DNA from: Methanoregula sp. | GTDB lineage: Archaea > Halobacteriota > Methanomicrobia > Methanomicrobiales > Methanospirillaceae | Assembly: GCA_026394695.1 (NCBI GenBank) | Contig: JAPKXT010000127.1 | Span: 1 to 6,500, forward strand | DNA: 6,500 nucleotides | Direction of reading: 5' to 3' | In this document: positions 1 to 5,797 of the stretch, piece by piece | Position numbering within the stretch: position 1 is the stretch's first letter | Layout: each line of letters opens with the position of its first letter | Position numbers and translations under genes: made by a program | The notes under the pieces: generated by a model | What the model was told of the DNA's origin: nothing | Database searches by the model: none | The model's input: only the letters and a program-made list of their open reading frames with translations

Positions 1-1
1 A

Positions 2-472
2 ATCGGGATCTGTGTGATCGGGAAAGGAGATATTGTCACCCAGGCAAAGGATGCCAAGGTTGATCTGATTATCGGCCCTGAAGAAGTTGAGCGGCTCGGT
101 GGTGCACCCCGCGAAGCACGGAGAGTTGCCAGCACATACCGGTACTTCCTTGCTGAGATGGGTGTCATGCCGCAGGTCGGACGTTATCTGGGTCCCCGGC
201 TCGGTCCGCGGGGCAGGATGCCGATGCCGATTGCCGGCGGGCAGGACATCCGTCCGATTGTTGAGCGTCTGCGCAACTCGGTCAAGATCAGGACAAAAGA
301 CAAGACGGTCTTTTCTACAAAGGTCGGTTCAACAGCTATGAAACCCGAACAGGTCGCTGAGAATATTGAAGCGATCGTCAAGAGGATTGAAGCTGTGCTC
401 GACCAGGGTCCGCTGAATGTCCGTTCAGTCTTTGTCAAGACGACCATGGGTCCTGCAGTGAGGTTGGAATAA
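2..472 (+). CDS. rpl1: Large ribosomal subunit protein L1 (uL1), 3' part; 5' end outside window
   Basis: L1 binds 23S rRNA at the mobile L1 stalk, where it helps release E-site tRNA. In archaea it can also repress its own mRNA. The reading frame is open from base 2, so the internal GTG at 14 is not a start. About 156 residues are visible and roughly 55-60 N-terminal residues should lie upstream, given the usual archaeal length of about 210. Recognisable blocks are VIGKGDIVTQAKDAKVDLII near the left edge, the highly conserved VGRYLGPRLGPRGRMPMP loop at about bases 176-229, and the C-terminal VFVKTTMGPAVRLE. The stop TAA (470-472) overlaps the L10 start by one base (TAATG), which suggests translational coupling in an L1-L10-L12 operon; L11 is commonly next upstream. 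No frame damage is seen. The identification is secure; only the missing start limits it. Confidence 0.96.
   Translation: MGICVIGKGDIVTQAKDAKVDLIIGPEEVERLGGAPREARRVASTYRYFLAEMGVMPQVGRYLGPRLGPRGRMPMPIAGGQDIRPIVERLRNSVKIRTKDKTVFSTKVGSTAMKPEQVAENIEAIVKRIEAVLDQGPLNVRSVFVKTTMGPAVRLE
460..464 (+). promoter_or_regulatory. Shine-Dalgarno for L10 inside the end of L1
   Basis: GAGGT lies seven bases before the ATG at 472 and matches the anti-Shine-Dalgarno end of archaeal 16S rRNA. It sits within the last codons of L1. Together with the one-base stop/start overlap it supports the chosen L10 start and coupled translation. Confidence 0.7.
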
Positions 473-1320
473 TGGCGTTGTATACACACCACCTCCCCTC
501 CTGGAAGAAGGACGAGGTCGCTGATATCAAGAAGAACGCAAAAAAGTTCACGTTGATCGGGCTTGTCGACATGTACGGTATCCCGGCACAGCAGGTGCAG
601 CAGATCCGCAGGAACCTCCGCGGCAAAGCTGTCATCAAGGTGACCAGGAACACGCTCATCAAGCACGCGTTTGAAGAGATCGGCGGCGATATGAAAGGAC
701 TCTCAAAATATGTGTCCGGCCACTCGGCGCTCATCTTCACCAATGACAACCCGTTCAAGCTCTTCAAGCAGCTGGAAAAGACCAAGACAAAGATGGCGGC
801 AAAAGCCGGCGAAAAAGCGCCGGAGGATATTGTCATCGAAAAGGGTCCGACCAGTTTCAAGCCGGGTCCAATCGTAGGCGAGCTCCAGCAGGCAGGCATT
901 CCCGCAGCGATCGAAGGCGGGAAGGTCAAGATCCGTGAGACCAAGACGGTCGTGAAGAAAGGCGGGGTCATCTCGGCAAAACTCGCAACTATCCTGGTCA
1001 AGCTTGATATCAAGCCCATGGATGTCGGACTTGTACTGCAGGTTGCGTACCATGACGGAGATATCTTTGAGCCATCCGTGCTCGCCGTTGACGAGACCGT
1101 TATCCTCGGACAGATCCAGCTTGCGGGACTCCAGGCGTTCAACTTATCGGTTAACGCAGCAATCCCGACGAAGGAAACGATGGGTGCGATCCTGACCAAA
1201 GCAGTCAGGGATGCACGTGGTCTAGCGGTTGAAGCAGCGATCTACGAGAAAGACGTTGTTGATGCGATTATTGGTAAAGCGTACAGAGAAAGCCAGGCAG
1301 TTAAAAGCCTGGTAAAATAA
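472..1320 (+). CDS. rpl10: Large ribosomal subunit protein L10 (uL10, P0 type), without acidic tail
   Basis: L10 anchors the L12 dimers to the GTPase-associated centre of the 50S subunit, forming the stalk that recruits elongation and initiation factors. The protein has 282 residues. Residues 1-108 are the rRNA-binding domain, with HHLPSWKKDEV and VIKVTRNTLIKHAFEE. Residues about 109-207 are the insertion domain found in archaeal and eukaryotic P0 but absent from bacterial L10, with GPTSFKPGPIVGELQQAGIP. Residues about 215-282 form the helical spine that carries L12 dimers, with FNLSVNAAIPTKETM. Translation starts at the ATG overlapping the L1 stop. Many archaeal P0 proteins are 330-350 residues and end in a charged, Ala-rich tail with the same GLGALFG end as L12. 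This one stops right after the spine, at QAVKSLVK. The frame is intact up to TAA, and L12 follows normally, so this looks like natural shortness and not a frameshift. Identification is secure. Confidence 0.96.
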   Translation: MALYTHHLPSWKKDEVADIKKNAKKFTLIGLVDMYGIPAQQVQQIRRNLRGKAVIKVTRNTLIKHAFEEIGGDMKGLSKYVSGHSALIFTNDNPFKLFKQLEKTKTKMAAKAGEKAPEDIVIEKGPTSFKPGPIVGELQQAGIPAAIEGGKVKIRETKTVVKKGGVISAKLATILVKLDIKPMDVGLVLQVAYHDGDIFEPSVLAVDETVILGQIQLAGLQAFNLSVNAAIPTKETMGAILTKAVRDARGLAVEAAIYEKDVVDAIIGKAYRESQAVKSLVK

Positions 1321-1332
1321 GTTTTAGATATT

Positions 1333-1339
1333 GAGGTGA
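1333..1339 (+). promoter_or_regulatory. Strong Shine-Dalgarno that fixes the L12 start
   Basis: GAGGTGA is a near-perfect complement to the 16S rRNA 3' end and lies five bases before the ATG at 1345. The in-frame GTG at 1336 falls inside this motif, so it belongs to the ribosome-binding site and is not a start. A strong site fits the need for several L12 copies per ribosome. Confidence 0.8.
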
Positions 1340-1344
1340 ACAAG

Positions 1345-1656
1345 ATGGAGTATATCTATGCAGCACTTCTCCTGCACAAGGCAGGCAAGAAGGTCGACGA
1401 GAATGGCGTCAAGGCAGTCCTGAGCGCCGCAGGTGTTAAAGCAGATGAATCCCGTGTAAAGGCACTCATTGCAGCGCTCGATGGCGTAAACATTGAGGAC
1501 GCAATCAGCAAAGCCGCTGTGGCACCGGTTGCAGCAGCAGCACCCGCAGCAGCCGCAGGCAAGGCAGCACCCGCGGCAAAGGAAGAAGCACCAGAAGAAC
1601 ACAAGAAGGAAGACGAAGAGAGCGGTATGGCAGGGCTCGGTGCCCTGTTCGGATAA
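1345..1656 (+). CDS. rpl12: Large ribosomal subunit protein L12 (P1/P2 type stalk protein)
   Basis: This is the acidic stalk protein present in several dimers per 50S subunit. Its flexible arm captures translational GTPases such as aEF2. The protein has 103 residues, normal for archaeal P1. Residues 1-58 are the helical dimerisation and L10-binding domain, starting MEYIYAALLLHKAGK. Residues about 59-80 are an Ala/Pro hinge. Residues about 80-103 are a charged tail ending SGMAGLGALFG, the conserved factor-binding hook. I take the ATG at 1345 and not the upstream GTG at 1336, because the GTG is part of the Shine-Dalgarno and archaeal L12 proteins begin MEYIYA. The hinge is encoded by GCA/GCC-rich short repeats (about 1525-1580) that might vary in length between strains. 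It is the last gene of the operon, followed by a T-rich terminator. It is unrelated to bacterial L7/L12 in sequence. Confidence 0.97.
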   Translation: MEYIYAALLLHKAGKKVDENGVKAVLSAAGVKADESRVKALIAALDGVNIEDAISKAAVAPVAAAAPAAAAGKAAPAAKEEAPEEHKKEDEESGMAGLGALFG

Positions 1657-1675
1657 TTCTCTTTTTTACTTCTTC
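1657..1675 (+). terminator. Poly-T terminator of the ribosomal operon
   Basis: Directly after the L12 stop the sequence is pyrimidine-rich, with six T at 1662-1667 followed by TTCTTC-like bases. Archaeal RNA polymerase commonly stops at such T-tracts without needing a hairpin. The position, at an operon end facing a convergent gene, supports the call. Confidence 0.65.
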
Positions 1676-1716
1676 GCAGTTACATTCAAATTCTACTCAT
1701 CAGTCCTGATTTTATG

Positions 1717-1742
1717 TATCTCATCACTATGTTCGTGAGATA
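1717..1742. repeat. Inverted repeat, 7-bp perfect arms
   Basis: TATCTCA (1717-1723) is mirrored by TGAGATA (1736-1742), with a 12-base loop. It lies about 60 bases past the L12 stop and could fold as a weak hairpin in the trailing RNA of the ribosomal operon. Confidence 0.5.
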
Positions 1743-1780
1743 GATCCTTTGCTAAGAATCACTGATCGTGAATAATCTGC

Positions 1781-1795
1781 TCGTGACAGGCACGA
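1781..1795. repeat. Short GC-containing hairpin
   Basis: TCGTG (1781-1785) and CACGA (1791-1795) are complementary around a five-base loop ACAGG. The left arm overlaps one of three TCGTGA copies in this region. The stem is short, and its function is unknown. Confidence 0.4.
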
Positions 1796-1847
1796 CATAA
1801 GTATTCATCAAAGTGACTATTGCCATACAATACGGACAGTTACTACC

Positions 1848-1871
1848 AATTTGGGTTTTTGCTCCCAATTT
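1848..1871. repeat. Imperfect inverted repeat around a T5 loop
   Basis: The arms AATTTGGG (1848-1855) and CCCAATTT (1864-1871) pair at seven of eight positions, with a loop containing five T. It could act as a terminator-like structure on the plus strand. Confidence 0.4.
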
Positions 1872-1880
1872 ATGAATTAT

Positions 1881-1907
1881 CAAAAATTGAATAATTACGA
1901 ATTTTTG
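1881..1907. repeat. Perfect 8-bp AT-rich inverted repeat
   Basis: CAAAAATT (1881-1888) is the exact reverse complement of AATTTTTG (1900-1907), with an 11-base loop. Each strand shows a T5 run within its 3' arm, so this could serve as a weak bidirectional terminator between the converging operons. Confidence 0.5.
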
Positions 1908-1913
1908 GTCCAG

Positions 1914-1962
1914 CTATCTCTCGCTATAGTGTTTATCCTGATAAAAAACTTGGCAGAGATAG
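1914..1962. repeat. Nested inverted repeat at the radical SAM 3' end
   Basis: CTATCTCT (1914-1921) pairs perfectly with AGAGATAG (1955-1962). Inside it, TTTAT (1932-1936) pairs with ATAAA (1941-1945) around CCTG. The structure begins 21 bases past the radical SAM stop codon and encloses that gene's likely poly-T exit, which suggests a role in 3'-end formation. Confidence 0.5.
1943..1949 (-). terminator. Poly-T terminator of the leftward operon
   Basis: Six A at 1943-1948 on the plus strand read as GTTTTTT on the minus strand, about 35-41 bases beyond the radical SAM stop. This matches the T-run signals used by archaeal RNA polymerase and sits inside the nested inverted repeat at 1914-1962. 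Confidence 0.5.
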
Positions 1963-1983
1963 TGGTTTTGCCTTGTGCGGGTA

Positions 1984-2982
1984 TCATACCGGAACGCCCA
2001 TGTAGATATTGTGTTTGGTTGAAACAATCTTCACCCGCACCTGCCCGGATTTTTTTTCGCAGTTGAACACAGATACCACCCGGTTGCGGGCGACCCCGAG
2101 CATCTCCCCGCTGATCCATCCCGGTGCACGGATCTCGACAGTCACTTTCTCTCCTTTGGAAAAGACCAGGGGGATGAAAGGTCGCCTCACCATGCCAAAG
2201 TCCCTGACTGAGTCAAGCTGGAGTTTTATCCCGGATTCCTTCTCCCATGGCCGGATGCTCCTGTTGAAAAACTGCCACCAGCTCTGGACTTTTACTCCTT
2301 TGGGTGACCTGCCGTATCGGTAATGCTCAAATTTCTGGATACCCAGTGGCGGGAACCTTTTGCCGGCACCAATCTCCTGAGCGAACCGGATCAACTTCGG
2401 GATCTCTGCGTCATTTATCCCCGGGATGTATACCGGTGCAATGAGAAGGTCAATGTTGCTCCGGGCGACAGCTTTTGCTGTTTCGATGAGCGTATCAATA
2501 TCAAACCATTCAACACCGGCAAGTATCTTTGCGATTGCCGGGTCGAGAGCGTGAAGGGAAAGGTTGATCCGGTCAAGGCCCGCAGATTCGAGTGCAGAAA
2601 TCTTTGCTGCATCCAAAAGCGTACCATTGGTCTGTAATGAAATGACACTCACTTCATCGATCTGCCGGAGTTCAGCGATAAGCTCGGGAAGATACTGGTA
2701 CATCACCGGCTCGCCCGGTGAATCAATATGGCATTCAACGCCATTTCCCTTGAACTTTGCAATCTCTTTGACCGCTTCTAAGAGATACTCCATCTCAACT
2801 TCATAGCTTGCGGTACGTGTTGTTGATTCAGGCCCGGCATCGACAGAGCAGAAGGGGCAGTTTAAGTTACATCCGCAACTCGGGCGTACCTGGAGGAGGT
2901 TTGTACCCCGGTCAATGATGCCAAAGTAGACCGAACCGATAAGCGGGATTTCTGATTTGCGGGTAATTTTAACGTGGGTCAT
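1984..2982 (-). CDS. Radical SAM enzyme with TRAM-like C-terminal domain, substrate unknown
   Basis: The 332-residue protein should bind a [4Fe-4S] cluster and cleave S-adenosylmethionine to start radical chemistry. The reaction and substrate cannot be told from sequence. Visible features are the cluster motif C38-x3-C42-x2-C45 in GCNLNCPFCS, with an extra C36 nearby, and the SAM-binding SPGEP at 88-92 (usual form GGEP). Other core strands include VISLQTNGTLL and LDRINLSLHALDP. The C-terminal segment, about 276-332, runs from KGEKVTVEIRAPGW to IYMGVPV with repeated Gly-flanked beta strands. It resembles the TRAM RNA-binding fold of tRNA methylthiotransferases, which would favour an RNA substrate; that is inference. 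There is no second Cys cluster motif. The start is the first ATG; no Shine-Dalgarno is visible, and an AT box 30 bases upstream would suit a near-leaderless mRNA. It lies 30 bases after the coiled-coil gene. Radical SAM membership is firm, the TRAM call moderate. Confidence 0.88.
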   Translation of the reverse strand: MTHVKITRKSEIPLIGSVYFGIIDRGTNLLQVRPSCGCNLNCPFCSVDAGPESTTRTASYEVEMEYLLEAVKEIAKFKGNGVECHIDSPGEPVMYQYLPELIAELRQIDEVSVISLQTNGTLLDAAKISALESAGLDRINLSLHALDPAIAKILAGVEWFDIDTLIETAKAVARSNIDLLIAPVYIPGINDAEIPKLIRFAQEIGAGKRFPPLGIQKFEHYRYGRSPKGVKVQSWWQFFNRSIRPWEKESGIKLQLDSVRDFGMVRRPFIPLVFSKGEKVTVEIRAPGWISGEMLGVARNRVVSVFNCEKKSGQVRVKIVSTKHNIYMGVPV

Positions 2983-3008
2983 GAAAAAGCAGGGTAGCCG
3001 ATTGGCTG

Positions 3009-3016
3009 TATTTTAA
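3009..3016 (-). promoter_or_regulatory. Possible TATA box for the radical SAM gene
   Basis: On the minus strand TTAAAATA is centred about 30 bases before the ATG at 2982. That spacing would start transcription only a few bases before the codon. It overlaps the stop codon of the preceding gene, so the match may be chance and read-through from upstream is equally possible. Confidence 0.3.
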
Positions 3017-3429
3017 TTCTTTTTGAGCCGGTAGCCCTTCCATTTACCCTTTTTTAGCAGGGGATGTGGATTCTCCATCCGGGCAAATATGAATTCGAAC
3101 GCCGGAAGCTCAACGACGTAGTGTGAGGTTTTTTTACAGTACTGCACGAAGGCATCATACATTTTATCGCAGGGAATACTTGCCGATGGATCTGCGATGA
3201 GCATCTCTTCATGGAACTGCCAGATCCCATCAAATTCCCTTTCATCATCGACCAGTATCCTGACAATCTCCTGTTCAAAGTTCTCTGCGGCCTCTTGGGT
3301 TTTGGATAAACGATCGAGTTCGCAATAATAATCCTGCACGGCAGTAAGACCTTGTCTGAGGTCGTTGAGCTCCTGTTCCAGGGTTTTAATCTTCTTTTCA
3401 GGGTTGGTTATCTGTTCAGAGGGGTCCAT
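3013..3429 (-). CDS. Hypothetical coiled-coil protein with possible winged-helix end
   Basis: I do not recognise this 138-residue protein as a named family. Residues about 10-42 have heptad-like spacing (KKIKTLEQELNDLRQGL) typical of a coiled coil and would favour self-association. A second acidic helical stretch runs to about 75. The C-terminal part, 83-138, is basic at its end and shows the pattern CDKMYDAFVQYCKK, then FEFIFARMEN, then KGKWKGYRLKK. That order of a helix starting an aromatic-rich stretch, a recognition-like helix and a basic wing recalls the winged-helix end of D5/P4-type primase-helicases. I rate that as weak resemblance, without the ATPase part. There is no signal peptide or membrane segment, so it is probably cytosolic. 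Translation starts at the ATG at 3429 with only a weak AGGA upstream. It lies between hypF and the radical SAM gene in the same orientation. It is likely a real gene, given its coherent composition. Confidence 0.65.
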   Translation of the reverse strand: MDPSEQITNPEKKIKTLEQELNDLRQGLTAVQDYYCELDRLSKTQEAAENFEQEIVRILVDDEREFDGIWQFHEEMLIADPSASIPCDKMYDAFVQYCKKTSHYVVELPAFEFIFARMENPHPLLKKGKWKGYRLKKN

Positions 3430-3458
3430 CGCTGATGATTTCCTGTTTATGTTTCAGC

Positions 3459-3470
3459 ATGATAAATTGC
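3459..3470 (-). promoter_or_regulatory. Possible TATA box for the coiled-coil gene
   Basis: On the minus strand AATTTATC lies in the 79-base gap after hypF, centred about 35 bases before the ATG at 3429. This spacing would give a leader of roughly ten bases. It is a single AT-rich match without a firm BRE element, so the evidence is weak. Confidence 0.3.
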
Positions 3471-3508
3471 TCGACTTTGTAGGTATTGTCATGCGATCTC
3501 AATGGATA

Positions 3509-5740
3509 TTATATCTGTTCCAGCAGTTTGCCCGCATACACACACTGCCCAAATGAGACGCAGCCGTCCCCAAGGGGGTATTCCGAATTGATGACGCATT
3601 TCCTGTTGTGATCCGCAATCTCTCTACGGATTGTTTCCCGGATTGCATGGTTGTAGGCAACGCCACCGCTCAGGGCAATTGTTTTTATTCCTTCCTGCTC
3701 AGCCGCGTGAAGGGCGAGATGTGCAATACCCCGTGCAAGGTTGTACTGGAATGAAGCGGCAATATCGTGGATGGCCCGCATATCCCCGTCCTGTGCAGCC
3801 TGTATCCGTTCAAAAGCTGTGTGTATGAGTGAACGGCTTGAAAGCACTTCACACCCATGGAGTGTTGTAAAAGTGAGATCCCATTTTTCAGGGTGCCCTC
3901 CTGCTGCCGCAGATTCAAGTTTCATTGCAGGCTCACCATCGAAAGTACGCTCCCGGCAGATCCCAAGAAGGGCAGCAGCGGCATCGAGTACCCTCCCGGT
4001 ACTGGTGGTACTGATGACGTTGAACTGGCGCGCCACCTGTTTTTCAAGCACACCCATCTCAACATCAGTCCAACCGCGTGCACCGAGGAGTGAAAGAATT
4101 TTTTGTTCCGGAAAAATCCCGTAGAGCATCCGTTCAGGGAACCGTGTCGCGAGGTCTCCTCCGGCCATGGGTACCGGTTCAAGATGAGCGACGCGTTTGA
4201 GATCCGGGACCTGCCCGGAAAAGATCTCTCCTCCCCATACCGTACCGTCGTCGCCATACCCCACGCCATCGATCGCGATGCCGATGCAGGGTCCGGTAGT
4301 TGTGGCAGCGATGTGTGCACGGTGGTGCTGAACGGGAATGAGTTCAAGCCCGTGATCTGACGCGATCTCGCGGGCAAACCGGGTTGAGAGGAACTGGGGG
4401 TGAAGGTCATGAGCGACCACATCGAACTTCGCCCCGAGGAGTCGCTGCTGCTTCCTCACGGTTTCCTGCAAATATTCAAGTGTCGCCGGATTACGCACGT
4501 TTCCAACATGAGGGGAAGTAATCGCAAAGCCGTTTTTGTAGATTGTTGCATTTGCATTCAGTTCCGGACCTACCCCGAGGATACAGCGGTTCCCCAGATC
4601 TATTGCCGTCCGCATGGGGGCAATTCCCCGCGAGAGCCGGATGATGTAGCCATCCCGAATCACAGAGTCATCGCACCTGTTCACGATCGTACGGTTGTGC
4701 GTGAGGTAGAAGTCCACATCCCGGTTCAGTTTTGACATAGCCTGATCAATGTCCGTGATCATCGGGTAACCGGGCATATTGGCGCTGGTCATAACGAGTA
4801 GCGGGTGTTTAAGGTGGAAGAACAGGATATGGTGAAGCCCTGTGTAGGGCAGCATGCAGCCTATTGTATGGAGATTGCTGATCGCAGCATGAGACGTTGG
4901 ATCGCGTTTTTTCAGGACCACGATCGGGTGCACGGGACTTTCGAGCGACTGTCTTTCCTGCGGGGAGATGGATACCATCTGGTCAACATGATCAGGGCGT
5001 ACCATAATGGCAAACGGCTGCTCGATTCTTCCGAGCCGGTGTTTTAGTTCATCGGCGGATTCTTCAATGCACGCCAGGTGAAATCCTCCGATACCCCGTA
5101 TCGCAAGGATCCTTCCCGCATCAAGCAGTCCGGCTGCCTCCCGGATTGGATCCAGGCCTTCAACCTTGTTTCCGTGTATGTCGGACAGTACGAGCTCCGG
5201 ACCGCAGGTGCTGCAGGCTATTGTCTGCGCATGGTGGCGCCTGCACCCGGGATCACCATATTCCCGTGCGCAGGCCGGGCACGGGGGGAATTCGTCCATC
5301 GAAGTCCGCTCACGGTCATACGGGATTTCGTTGATGATGCTATACCGGGGCCCGCAGTTTACGCAGGAAGTTGCCCAGTAATCCCGGTATCTCCCGCGTT
5401 TGTCAAAGATATCGCCGATACAGTCATCACAGATCGCAATATCCGGGGGGATCATACCGGTCAGCGACCCGGTCCCGCTCGGGAGGATGAAGAAACCCCC
5501 GGGGATTTCCTGCAGAGAACTGGTGACAGTAACCGAATCGATCCGGGAGAGCGGGGGACCGCGGGAGACTGCTGCCAAAAACGTTTCAAACTGTTCCCCG
5601 CGGGCAAAAATCTCCACTTCACTGCCAAGATTTTTCACGGTACCTGCAATTCCCAGATCGCAGGCTTGTGCGTAGACGAACGGGCGAAAACCGACTCCCT
5701 GAACAATTCCACGAACTGTGATTCTGCCCGTTTTTTGCAT
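3509..5740 (-). CDS. hypF: [NiFe]-hydrogenase maturation carbamoyltransferase HypF
   Basis: HypF turns carbamoyl phosphate and ATP into a carbamoyl group and passes it to the C-terminal cysteine of HypE. HypE then dehydrates it to the CN ligand of [NiFe]-hydrogenases. With the ATG at 5740 it has 743 residues, the family's usual length. Residues 1-90 are an acylphosphatase domain with GIVQGVGFRPF (catalytic R19) and N37. Residues 100-180 hold zinc-finger pairs C104/C107, C126/C129, C154/C157 and C176/C179. Residues 195-375 are the YrdC-like domain with GGFHLAC, TSAN and RCDDSV. Residues 385-743 are the Kae1-like domain with VQHHRAHIA, DGTVWGGE, FDGEPAMKLE and ALSGGVAYN. An upstream ATG at 5809 would add 23 residues before the conserved MQKTGRITVRG start and overlap the divergent gene, so I reject it. 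Oddity: the usual KxR of the YrdC motif reads L236-G-R238. A possible TATA box is at 5774-5788. Confidence 0.96.
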   Translation of the reverse strand: MQKTGRITVRGIVQGVGFRPFVYAQACDLGIAGTVKNLGSEVEIFARGEQFETFLAAVSRGPPLSRIDSVTVTSSLQEIPGGFFILPSGTGSLTGMIPPDIAICDDCIGDIFDKRGRYRDYWATSCVNCGPRYSIINEIPYDRERTSMDEFPPCPACAREYGDPGCRRHHAQTIACSTCGPELVLSDIHGNKVEGLDPIREAAGLLDAGRILAIRGIGGFHLACIEESADELKHRLGRIEQPFAIMVRPDHVDQMVSISPQERQSLESPVHPIVVLKKRDPTSHAAISNLHTIGCMLPYTGLHHILFFHLKHPLLVMTSANMPGYPMITDIDQAMSKLNRDVDFYLTHNRTIVNRCDDSVIRDGYIIRLSRGIAPMRTAIDLGNRCILGVGPELNANATIYKNGFAITSPHVGNVRNPATLEYLQETVRKQQRLLGAKFDVVAHDLHPQFLSTRFAREIASDHGLELIPVQHHRAHIAATTTGPCIGIAIDGVGYGDDGTVWGGEIFSGQVPDLKRVAHLEPVPMAGGDLATRFPERMLYGIFPEQKILSLLGARGWTDVEMGVLEKQVARQFNVISTTSTGRVLDAAAALLGICRERTFDGEPAMKLESAAAGGHPEKWDLTFTTLHGCEVLSSRSLIHTAFERIQAAQDGDMRAIHDIAASFQYNLARGIAHLALHAAEQEGIKTIALSGGVAYNHAIRETIRREIADHNRKCVINSEYPLGDGCVSFGQCVYAGKLLEQI

Positions 5741-5751
5741 GATTGTGCCGC

Positions 5752-5763
5752 AAAATTTTATTG
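5752..5763 (+). promoter_or_regulatory. Possible TATA box for the rightward regulator genes
   Basis: AAAATTTTATTG is centred about 40 bases before the GTG at 5798. It would place the transcript start near 5785, leaving a short leader with AGGG (5786-5789) as a ribosome-binding site. The match to an archaeal TATA box is imperfect. The proposed hypF transcript start falls inside this box. Confidence 0.35.
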
Positions 5764-5773
5764 ATTTGTAGAA

Positions 5774-5788
5774 CCATATAATTATAGG
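5774..5788 (-). promoter_or_regulatory. Probable hypF TATA box, palindromic core
   Basis: TATAATTATA (5777-5786) is an exact palindrome and the most TATA-like element upstream of hypF. Its centre lies about 41 bases before the hypF ATG, so transcription would begin near 5755 with a leader of about 15 bases. Because it is symmetric it could also bind a dimeric regulator. It is too close to the rightward GTG start (5798) to be that gene's usual TATA box. Confidence 0.5.
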
Positions 5789-5790
5789 GT
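5786..5790 (+). promoter_or_regulatory. Weak Shine-Dalgarno deciding the GTG start
   Basis: AGGGT lies eight bases before GTG 5798. In-frame sequence further upstream contains a TGA (5762-5764) and no other usable start, so GTG is the most upstream start possible. The next in-frame ATG (5852) would remove the first 18 residues, including HIRIVNDPVELVPLL, which looks like a conserved part of the protein. Confidence 0.45.
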
Positions 5791-5797
5791 TTTTGCA

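Larger units (their letters stand above)
1657..1983. other. Convergent AT-rich intergenic region with several inverted repeats, no credible gene
   Basis: These 327 bases separate the converging ribosomal and radical SAM operons. The one forward reading frame here (from TTG at 1851) has no recognisable protein signature and runs into the antisense of the radical SAM gene, so I do not call it. No tRNA-like fold is apparent. The region holds at least five inverted repeats: 1717-1742, 1781-1795, 1848-1871, 1881-1907 and 1914-1962. The hexamer TCGTGA also occurs three times (1733, 1766, 1781). The likeliest role is transcription termination for both strands. A small RNA or the remnant of a decayed element cannot be excluded. 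Confidence 0.6.

Noticed and set aside
435..1199. 254-residue open frame on the minus strand opposite L10
   Set aside because: It mirrors the L10 coding sequence, has a low-complexity Ser/Ile composition and no recognisable domain, and would require an antisense gene across a ribosomal operon.
1525..1580. GCA/GCC-rich short repeats as a possible repeat element
   Set aside because: They encode the normal Ala-rich hinge of archaeal L12, so the repetition reflects protein composition and not a mobile or regulatory repeat.
1851..2066. 71-residue plus-strand frame in the intergenic region
   Set aside because: It starts at a TTG inside an inverted repeat, has no ribosome-binding site, and runs into the antisense of the radical SAM 3' end.
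5078..5764. 228-residue open frame on the plus strand opposite the start of hypF
   Set aside because: It is fully antisense to the strongly conserved acylphosphatase and zinc-finger parts of HypF and shows no protein family signature. It is a by-product of codon bias in the real gene.
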